Below, piece after piece: positions 1-5,990 of a stretch of DNA of 11,720 nt. A program made the position numbers and the translations under genes. Source of the DNA: an uncultured Porphyromonas sp. (GTDB lineage Bacteria; Bacteroidota; Bacteroidia; Bacteroidales; Porphyromonadaceae); NCBI GenBank assembly GCA_902490315.1, contig CABUDK010000035.1, positions 1 through 11,720 of the forward strand. Direction: 5' to 3'. Under the pieces are notes generated by a model. The model had not been told where the DNA came from, made no database searches, and worked only from the letters and a program-made list of their open reading frames with translations. Position 1 is the stretch's first letter, and every line of letters starts with the position of its first letter.

Positions 1-2
1 AC

Positions 3-2405
3 TTTGAGCTACAGGCAGACAAGGAGTTCACCATCCTCAATCAGGTGCATGACGACGAGCTGGTGACCCTCATACGCAGTGGCAACGTAACGCAGGTGCC
101 ACGGCGGGAGGTGGTCGTGGGTGACATTGTACTCCTCGGAACTGGCGAGGAGGTGCCGGCAGACTGTCAGCTGCTCGAAGCGACGATGCTGCAGATGGAC
201 GAATCGACCCTCACGGGAGAGCCTTTCTGCAACAAGAGCGTTCATCCCGAGGAATTTGACAAAAGCGCCACCTACCCCACCAATCAAGTGATGAAAGGCA
301 CTAAAGTGATGGAGGGGCACGGCATCTGCGAAGTCCTCGCCGTGGGCGACAAGACGGAGCAGGGCAAAGTGTTCGAAGCGGTTCAAATCGAGGATGACGT
401 CAAAACACCGCTCAGCGAACAGCTCGATGGTCTAGGCCGATGGGTCACGAGGGTGAGCTACGGCATCGCAGCCCTCATCGTCGTGGGGCGTATCATCGCT
501 TACCTTGTCGCCAATGGCACCGACCTCTTTGGCTCGCTAGAGCAGGCGACACCCTTCTTTGCCTACATCTTACAGACCTTGATGATTGCTGTGACGCTCA
601 TCGTCGTGGCGGTGCCAGAGGGCTTGCCGATGGCGGTGACCCTGAGCCTAGCCTACAGTATGCGTCGCATGCTACGGACTAACAACCTAGTGCGCAAGAT
701 GCACGCCTGCGAGACGATGGGCGCGACGACTGTCATCTGTACCGACAAGACGGGTACGCTAACGCAAAACCAGATGAGCGTTGACGAGATGAAGCTCTAT
801 GGCGACACGCCGCACGTACTACTGCTCGAAGGCATCGCAGTTAATTCCACGGCCTCGCTCGACCTCTCTGACCCCGCCAATCCACAGGTGCTGGGCAACC
901 CGACCGAAGGCGCGCTGCTCCTATGGCTTCACGGTCAGGATGTAGACTACCGCTCTTTGCGAGAAGATGCAGAGGCGGTGGCTGAGGTACCCTTCTCCAC
1001 AGAGCGCAAATATATGGCGACGCTCGTTACGTCTCCCTCTTTGCAAGGCAAGCGGGTACTCTATATTAAGGGAGCGCCCGAGATCGTTTTTGACCTATGC
1101 GCTGAGTCTGCCGTCAGCCGTGAGGAGCTGGAGCAGCAGTTGACCGAGTATCAGCGGCGCGCCATGCGTACGCTAGGCTTCGCCTACCAATTGGTCGAGG
1201 AGGGTGACTCGGTGATTGAGTCTGGTCAATTGACCGCTAGCAAGCTCCGCTTCGTCGGCGTAGTTGCCATCGCCGACCCCGTCCGCGTGGAGGTGCCCGC
1301 CGCGGTGCAGGAGTGTATCGATGCGGGAATCAATGTGAAGGTGGTCACAGGCGACACCTCCGGCACGGCACGCGAGATAGCTCGTCAGATCGGTCTGTGG
1401 GTCGACAACCGAGATGGGGCAAAGAGCATCATCACGGGACCTGACTTTGCAGCGCTCTCTGACGAAGAACTCCTAGCACGTGTCAGCGAGCTGAAAATCA
1501 TCTCTCGGGCGCGTCCGATGGACAAAAAGCGACTCGTAGAGGCGCTCCAAAGTAGCGGTCACGTGGTGGCTGTCACGGGCGACGGGACGAACGATGCGCC
1601 AGCTCTGCGTGCGGCACACGTGGGGCTCTCGATGGGCGATGGCACGAGCGTTGCCAAGGAGGCGTCTGACATTACGATCATCGACAACTCCTTTAGCAGC
1701 ATCGGCAAGGCGGTGATGTGGGGACGCTCGCTTTATCAAAACATTCAGCGCTTCCTTCTCTTCCAGTTGACAGTCAATGTGACCGCCTGCTTACTCGTTC
1801 TCTGCGGAGCTTTTATGGGTACGGAGTCCCCGCTGACTGTCACGCAGATGCTATGGATCAACCTGATTATGGACACTTTTGCGGCTATGGCGCTCGCCTC
1901 GCTACCGCCCTCCGAAAGCGTGATGAAGGAGAAGCCGCGAGACCGCAACGCCTTCATACTCAACAGACCGATGCTACGTGAGATCATTGGCGTGGGCATC
2001 TTCTTCTTTGCGATGCTCCTGGTGCTGCTCTACATCTTCCAGCGCACCGATGTGACGCAGCTGACCGACCTTCTTGGCGTGGAGCTCGGCCCGAAGGGAC
2101 ATGTCTCAGCATACGAGCAGACGCTCCTCTTCACGATCTTCGTGATGACCCACTTCTTCTACCTCTTCAATGCGCATGCCTTCGAGACGGGACGCAGTGC
2201 GCTCCACTTCAAGGGGTGCCGTGGGCTGCTCACCATCGTTGCTATCATCCTCATTGGTCAGATAGCGATGGTCGAGGTGCCGGGGATACAGCAGTTCTTC
2301 AACGTGACGGGACTCAAGCTTATCGACTGGATCATCATCTTCGTCGGCTCCTCGCTCGTCCTCTGGGTGCGTGAGCTGTGGCATCTCGTGACGAGTAGAA
2401 GTTAG
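3..2405 (+). CDS. Calcium-transporting P-type ATPase, PMCA type (5' end missing)
   Basis: This inner-membrane ion pump uses ATP to export Ca2+. The reading frame is open from the window edge (codon 1 at position 3), so 801 residues are visible and I estimate roughly 80-100 N-terminal residues are missing. The GTG at 45 is internal: the codons before it (ADKEFTILNQ) already match the family. Visible parts, numbered from codon 1, are the actuator loop TGE (71-73), PEGLP in TM4 (205-209), the phosphorylation motif DKTGTLT with Asp248, the nucleotide-binding motif KGAPE (356-360) and the hinge motif GDGTNDAP with Asp527. Late membrane segments include QLTVNV (TM5) and LWINLIMD (TM6, Asn620 and Asp624). 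Glu206, Asn620 and Asp624 fit the single Ca2+ site of PMCA pumps, and the TM5 text matches PMCA better than SERCA. There is no long calmodulin-binding tail. The ion is inferred from these motifs. Confidence 0.93.
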   Translation, partial: FELQADKEFTILNQVHDDELVTLIRSGNVTQVPRREVVVGDIVLLGTGEEVPADCQLLEATMLQMDESTLTGEPFCNKSVHPEEFDKSATYPTNQVMKGTKVMEGHGICEVLAVGDKTEQGKVFEAVQIEDDVKTPLSEQLDGLGRWVTRVSYGIAALIVVGRIIAYLVANGTDLFGSLEQATPFFAYILQTLMIAVTLIVVAVPEGLPMAVTLSLAYSMRRMLRTNNLVRKMHACETMGATTVICTDKTGTLTQNQMSVDEMKLYGDTPHVLLLEGIAVNSTASLDLSDPANPQVLGNPTEGALLLWLHGQDVDYRSLREDAEAVAEVPFSTERKYMATLVTSPSLQGKRVLYIKGAPEIVFDLCAESAVSREELEQQLTEYQRRAMRTLGFAYQLVEEGDSVIESGQLTASKLRFVGVVAIADPVRVEVPAAVQECIDAGINVKVVTGDTSGTAREIARQIGLWVDNRDGAKSIITGPDFAALSDEELLARVSELKIISRARPMDKKRLVEALQSSGHVVAVTGDGTNDAPALRAAHVGLSMGDGTSVAKEASDITIIDNSFSSIGKAVMWGRSLYQNIQRFLLFQLTVNVTACLLVLCGAFMGTESPLTVTQMLWINLIMDTFAAMALASLPPSESVMKEKPRDRNAFILNRPMLREIIGVGIFFFAMLLVLLYIFQRTDVTQLTDLLGVELGPKGHVSAYEQTLLFTIFVMTHFFYLFNAHAFETGRSALHFKGCRGLLTIVAIILIGQIAMVEVPGIQQFFNVTGLKLIDWIIIFVGSSLVLWVRELWHLVTSRS

Positions 2406-2514
2406 AGATTAGAGGTTAGAAATTAGAGATCGGAGGAGTCGGAGTGCTAGTGCCTCTAGGGTCTAAAGTCTAACCTCTAGCTTCTAATCTCTAACCTCTA
2501 ATCTCTAACCTCTA
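2396..2514. repeat. Long imperfect inverted repeat between the calcium pump gene and uvrA
   Basis: The left arm (2396-2428) and right arm (2482-2514) are 33 bases each and complementary at 30 of 33 positions, with about 53 bases between them. The left arm includes the last codons and TAG stop of the pump gene. Both arms consist of 7-base words, AGRTTAG-like on the left and CTAAYCT-like on the right. The transcript could fold into a long A/U-rich stem and might act as a terminator, but no T-run follows the right arm. Confidence 0.8.
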
Positions 2515-2518
2515 ATTT
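2456..2518 (+). repeat. Heptanucleotide array, nine units of CTARNNT
   Basis: Nine consecutive 7-base units run without a break: CTAGGGT, CTAAAGT, CTAACCT, CTAGCTT, CTAATCT, CTAACCT, CTAATCT, CTAACCT, CTAATTT. Within it CTAATCTCTAACCT occurs twice in tandem (2484-2511). The array stops 2 bases before the uvrA -7 element. The reverse-oriented words AAGTTAG, AGATTAG, AGGTTAG and AAATTAG run at the same 7-base period from 2399 to 2426. Confidence 0.85.
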
Positions 2519-2520
2519 CG

Positions 2521-2528
2521 TATCTTTG
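2521..2528 (+). promoter_or_regulatory. Bacteroidetes-type -7 promoter element for uvrA
   Basis: TATCTTTG matches the Bacteroidetes primary-sigma -7 consensus TAnnTTTG exactly and lies 20 bases before the uvrA ATG. No clear -33 TTG or TTTG is visible at the usual distance, where the heptamer array sits. The same 13 bases, TTTCGTATCTTTG, occur upstream of the DUF4301 gene. Confidence 0.75.
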
Positions 2529-2535
2529 TTCTGAT

Positions 2536-2543
2536 AAAAGGAG
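2536..2543 (+). promoter_or_regulatory. Ribosome binding site of uvrA
   Basis: AAAAGGAG ends 5 bases before the ATG at 2549. It is the only convincing Shine-Dalgarno sequence before a gene start in the window, and it supports this start for uvrA. Confidence 0.65.
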
Positions 2544-2548
2544 TAGCT

Positions 2549-5386
2549 ATGAAAAGGAGTCCCCTCAATGATATCATAATCCGTGGTTGTCGCGTCAACA
2601 ACCTCAAAGGTATAGACCTCGACATACCGCGTGGGGAGCTGGTCGTGATCACGGGCGTGAGTGGCTCGGGCAAGAGTTCGCTCGCCTTCGACACGCTCTA
2701 CGCTGAGGGGCAGCGCCGCTATGTGGATAGTCTCTCGTCGTACGCACGGCAGTTTCTCATGCGCATGAAGAAGCCTGAGTGCGACCAGATCAAGAACCTT
2801 CCGCCAGCCGTCGCTATCGAGCAGCGGGTGGTCAGTCGCAACCCACGCTCTACCGTCGGCACCTCCTCCGAGATCGACGACTACCTGCGTGTCTTGATGG
2901 CTCGTGTGGGCAAGCTCTACTCGCCTATCAGTGGCGAGCTGGTCAAGCGGCACACCGCTGCCGACGTCGTCGAGGCAGCTCACCAGATCCCGACCGATAG
3001 CAAGCTCTACATCTTGGCAGATCTCTACCCGCCTGAGGGACGGCGTCTCATCGAGCATCTGATGCTTCTCCAGGGACAAGGGTACAACCGTGTCCTCATC
3101 GACGACACCATCTATCGTATCGAAGATGTGAGCAATAAAGAGCTACGTGAGGCGAAGCTTGTGCAGCTGATCGTGGATCGTCTGACCGTCCGCACGGGCG
3201 ACGACAGCTACGAGTCGCGTCTCGGGGATTCTATCGAGATAGCGCTTTACGAGGGTCGGGAGACCTGCGCCCTCCGCTGGCAAGATAGCGAGGGCGCGTG
3301 GAGCAGCGAGGGCAGGCGCAACTTTAGCGCACGCTTTGAGGCGGATGGGCGGACCTTTACGGAGCCTACGCCAGACCTCTTCAACTTCAATAGCCCTGCG
3401 GGTGCCTGCACCGTTTGTGGAGGCTTTGGTTCGATCCTCGGCATTGACCCTGAGCGGGTGATCCCCGACGACAGCCTCTCGCTCTACGAGGGGTGCGTGG
3501 ATTGCTGGCGCGGGGCTAAATCTTCCGAGTGGGCGAAAGCTTTCATGCACGAGGCGAAGCGCTTTGACTTCCCCATCCACACACCCTATGCTGAGCTAAC
3601 GCAAGAGCAGCGTGACCTGCTTTGGCACGGACACGAAGGCGGAGGCTGGGGCAAAGGGACGCTCTACGGCATCGACGACTACTTCGCCATGCTCCAGAAG
3701 GACGTTTACAAGATCCAGAACCGTGTGCGACTGGCGCACTATCGGGGCAAAAGCGAGTGCTACGCTTGCCACGGCGGTAGACTCAAGGAGGATGCCCTGC
3801 TCTTTACCTATATGGGTAAAAACTTTCACCAGATTGGGCAGATGTCGATCCGTGAGGCATTGACCTTCTTTGCCCAAGAACTAGAGAATCCCGAGGAGGC
3901 TAAAATTGCGGAGCGTCCACTCAAGGAGATCCGCAACCGACTCCGCACACTAGACGGCGTGGGGCTCGGTTACCTGACCCTAGACAGACGCTCTAACACC
4001 CTCTCGGGCGGTGAGAGCCAGCGCATCAACCTAGCGACACGTCTGGGCAACAGCCTCGTCGGCTCGATGTACATACTGGATGAGCCGAGCATCGGACTGC
4101 ACGACCGGGACACCGATCGGCTGATCGCGGTCATCAAGGAGCTACGTGATCAGGGCAACACGGTCATCGTCGTGGAGCATGACGAGCTGACGATACGTGC
4201 CGCCGACTACCTCATCGACATGGGGCTTGACGCGGGTCGTCTCGGTGGCGAGGTGATCTACCACGGCAAGCCGAGCGACATAACGCCCAAGACGCCGGGC
4301 TACACGGCGGCTTATCTGACGGGGCGCGAGGAGATACCTGTACCCAAGCATCGTCGCCCGGTGCAGCGCAAGCTGACGATGCACCATGTGCATAAGAACA
4401 ATCTGAAAGGCTTCGACGTAGACATACCGCTCTTTAACATAACGGTGGTCACGGGCGTGAGCGGTTCGGGCAAGAGTACCCTCATCTCCGACCTCCTTGT
4501 GGAGGAGCTACAGCGCATCATCAATGCGCGTCCTCGCGAGACGCAGAGCCGTATGCTGACGGGAGACATTGACCTCGTGGAGCAAGTGCTCTACGTGGAC
4601 CAAAACAGCGTGGGGCGCAGTACGCGATCCAACCCGGTCACCTATATAGATGCCTTTACGCCGATCCGTGAACTGTACGCCGAACAACCTTTGGCAAAGC
4701 AGATGGGATACAAGCCTTACTTCTTCTCTTTTAATAAAGAGGGCGGACGCTGCGAAGTGTGCAAGGGCGATGGCGTCGTCGAGGTACCGATGCAGTTTAT
4801 GACGGACATCACGCTGGTGTGCGACGCGTGCGAGGGGAAACGCTTTCAGAAGAATATTCTCGAAGTAACTTACCACGGAGTCAACATTTACGATCTGCTG
4901 GAGATGACGGTGGACCAAGCAATTGAGTTCTTCACCAAGTATCCAGCCGACCAGACCACTTCGATCATTCGTCTCCTCGAGGGATTGCAGCGTGTCGGCC
5001 TAGGCTACCTGCAGCTGGGGCAAAACAGCTCGACGCTCTCGGGCGGTGAGAACCAGCGCCTCAAGCTTGCCTACTACCTCGGTCGCGATCACGAGCCGCA
5101 CACGCTCTTCGTCTTCGATGAGCCGACCACGGGACTACACTTTCACGACATATCCACGCTCCTAGCCGCCTTCCGAGACTTGATTGATCAAGGACACTCG
5201 GTGCTGATCATCGAGCACAACATGGAGGTGATCAAGAGTGCCGACTACATCATCGACCTTGGGCCCGACGGGGGCGACAAGGGTGGACAGCTCGTGGTGG
5301 CGGGCACGCCCGAAGAGGTGGCCGCCTGTCCCGACTCGATCACGGGTCACTACCTCAAGGAGAAGCTCACCCCCCGCAAAGCGTAA
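2549..5386 (+). CDS. uvrA: Excinuclease ABC subunit UvrA, Bacteroidetes-type variant
   Basis: UvrA is the damage-sensing ATPase of nucleotide excision repair; as a dimer it loads UvrB on damaged DNA. The 945 residues are full length. First ATPase half: Walker A GVSGSGKS (36-43), signature LSGGE (485-489), Walker B ILDEP (509-513). Second half: Walker A 636-643, signature 830-834, Walker B FDEP (856-859). The C-terminal zinc module is present (Cys735, Cys738, Cys758, Cys761). A segment near 150-255 corresponds to the UvrB-binding domain, so it is not the short UvrA class that lacks this domain. The usual CxxC before the FNSPAGAC stretch is absent: residues 260-278 contain no cysteine. Other pairs are Cys287/Cys290, Cys316/Cys319 and Cys404/Cys407. 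Bacteroidetes often carry more than one UvrA, so this could be the secondary paralogue. The start is supported by its ribosome site and promoter. Confidence 0.95.
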   Translation: MKRSPLNDIIIRGCRVNNLKGIDLDIPRGELVVITGVSGSGKSSLAFDTLYAEGQRRYVDSLSSYARQFLMRMKKPECDQIKNLPPAVAIEQRVVSRNPRSTVGTSSEIDDYLRVLMARVGKLYSPISGELVKRHTAADVVEAAHQIPTDSKLYILADLYPPEGRRLIEHLMLLQGQGYNRVLIDDTIYRIEDVSNKELREAKLVQLIVDRLTVRTGDDSYESRLGDSIEIALYEGRETCALRWQDSEGAWSSEGRRNFSARFEADGRTFTEPTPDLFNFNSPAGACTVCGGFGSILGIDPERVIPDDSLSLYEGCVDCWRGAKSSEWAKAFMHEAKRFDFPIHTPYAELTQEQRDLLWHGHEGGGWGKGTLYGIDDYFAMLQKDVYKIQNRVRLAHYRGKSECYACHGGRLKEDALLFTYMGKNFHQIGQMSIREALTFFAQELENPEEAKIAERPLKEIRNRLRTLDGVGLGYLTLDRRSNTLSGGESQRINLATRLGNSLVGSMYILDEPSIGLHDRDTDRLIAVIKELRDQGNTVIVVEHDELTIRAADYLIDMGLDAGRLGGEVIYHGKPSDITPKTPGYTAAYLTGREEIPVPKHRRPVQRKLTMHHVHKNNLKGFDVDIPLFNITVVTGVSGSGKSTLISDLLVEELQRIINARPRETQSRMLTGDIDLVEQVLYVDQNSVGRSTRSNPVTYIDAFTPIRELYAEQPLAKQMGYKPYFFSFNKEGGRCEVCKGDGVVEVPMQFMTDITLVCDACEGKRFQKNILEVTYHGVNIYDLLEMTVDQAIEFFTKYPADQTTSIIRLLEGLQRVGLGYLQLGQNSSTLSGGENQRLKLAYYLGRDHEPHTLFVFDEPTTGLHFHDISTLLAAFRDLIDQGHSVLIIEHNMEVIKSADYIIDLGPDGGDKGGQLVVAGTPEEVAACPDSITGHYLKEKLTPRKA

Positions 5387-5392
5387 GACCCT

Positions 5393-5776
5393 ATGGACAG
5401 CAAGAAGCTCTACTACTCCCACCGAGAGGTAACCGAGATGCTCGAAGAGACGCAGTCGACGGTGCGCTACTGGGTTGAGACCTTTGCCGTGCAGGTGCGT
5501 CGCAGCAGCACGGGACGACTCAAGTACTCGCAGGATAACTTACGCGAATTGCAGCTGATCCGTCACCTACTGCGAGAGTCCAACCTGACAATCGACGGTG
5601 CCAAGGCAACCCTCCGACACAATCCCCAAGAGGCGGAGCAACGTGCCGAGGCGATCGCCCAGCTCAAAGCGGTGCGCGACGAACTTGTCGAGCTGCGTCA
5701 ACTCATCGAGCAGATCGAGCGCTACACCTCCGCCAGCGAAGTGCGTGACCGTCTCCGCCAAGAGGGACTCCTCTAG
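5393..5776 (+). CDS. Small MerR-family transcriptional regulator
   Basis: This 127-residue protein has a MerR-type winged helix-turn-helix at its N terminus: YSHREVTEMLEETQSTVRYW (about 8-27) is the DNA-binding helix pair, followed by a wing with RRSSTGRLKYS and the helix LRELQLIRHLLRES. A second helical stretch with TIDGAKATLRHNP follows. The C-terminal part (about 83-125) is charged and leucine-rich, like the dimerisation coiled coil of MerR proteins. There is no effector-binding domain and no cysteine, so metal sensing of the classical MerR kind is unlikely. It begins 6 bases after the uvrA stop, with no promoter between, so the two genes are probably co-transcribed. Target and signal are unknown. 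The family assignment is firm at the level of the DNA-binding fold only. Confidence 0.85.
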   Translation: MDSKKLYYSHREVTEMLEETQSTVRYWVETFAVQVRRSSTGRLKYSQDNLRELQLIRHLLRESNLTIDGAKATLRHNPQEAEQRAEAIAQLKAVRDELVELRQLIEQIERYTSASEVRDRLRQEGLL

Positions 5777-5786
5777 CCCCACTGCC

Positions 5787-5811
5787 ACAAATCTTACGTG
5801 TAACGATTTGT
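5787..5811. repeat. Near-perfect 25-base palindrome downstream of the MerR-like gene
   Basis: ACAAATCTTAC (5787-5797) pairs with GTAA (5800-5803) and GATTTGT (5805-5811), leaving one unpaired C at 5804 and a two-base centre. It starts 10 bases after the merR-like stop. It could be an operator or an RNA hairpin. No T-run follows, so a simple terminator is not supported. Confidence 0.65.
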
Positions 5812-5863
5812 AGGGACGCACGGCTCGTGACGGATAATGTAGGGACGCTCGGTCTGAGCGTCC
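5809..5863. repeat. Duplicated TGTAGGGACGC word with a hairpin
   Basis: TGTAGGGACGC occurs at 5809-5819 and again at 5838-5848. The second copy opens a perfect 8-base hairpin, GGACGCTC (5843-5850), loop GGTCT, GAGCGTCC (5856-5863). No T-run follows, which argues against an intrinsic terminator. This resembles the scattered intergenic TAGGG(A/G)CG hairpin repeats seen in many bacterial genomes; membership in a genome-wide family is inferred. Confidence 0.7.
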
Positions 5864-5927
5864 GTCCCCGTTAAAATGACGAGACTATAACCTTTGACAC
5901 AACGGACGACTCGTGAGATTTGCGGAA

Positions 5928-5958
5928 TTGAGGGGTATGCTTTTTTTTGGTACTTTTG
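5928..5958 (+). promoter_or_regulatory. Predicted mutS promoter with a T8 tract in the spacer
   Basis: TACTTTTG (5951-5958) fits the -7 consensus TAnnTTTG, with a possible -33 TTG at 5928-5930, 20 bases upstream. The spacer contains eight consecutive T residues (5941-5948). The -7 element lies 32 bases before the GTG start of mutS, similar to the 31 bases at the DUF4301 gene. There is no Shine-Dalgarno sequence between it and the start. Confidence 0.65.
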
Positions 5959-5990
5959 GGGCTATAACGACCTAATAGACTATTTATCCC

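Noticed and set aside
2498..3079. A 193-codon minus-strand frame opposite the start of uvrA.
   Set aside because: It lies opposite a strongly conserved UvrA region, resembles no family I know and is typical of antisense frames in GC-rich genes.
5843..5863. The perfect 8-base hairpin as an intrinsic terminator of the uvrA-merR unit.
   Set aside because: It is followed by GTCCCCG and not by a T-run, so I list it only as a repeat hairpin.
5885..5895. A second possible mutS -7 element in TATAACCTTTG.
   Set aside because: The spacing between TA and TTTG is off by one or more bases from TAnnTTTG, whereas TACTTTTG at 5951 fits exactly.
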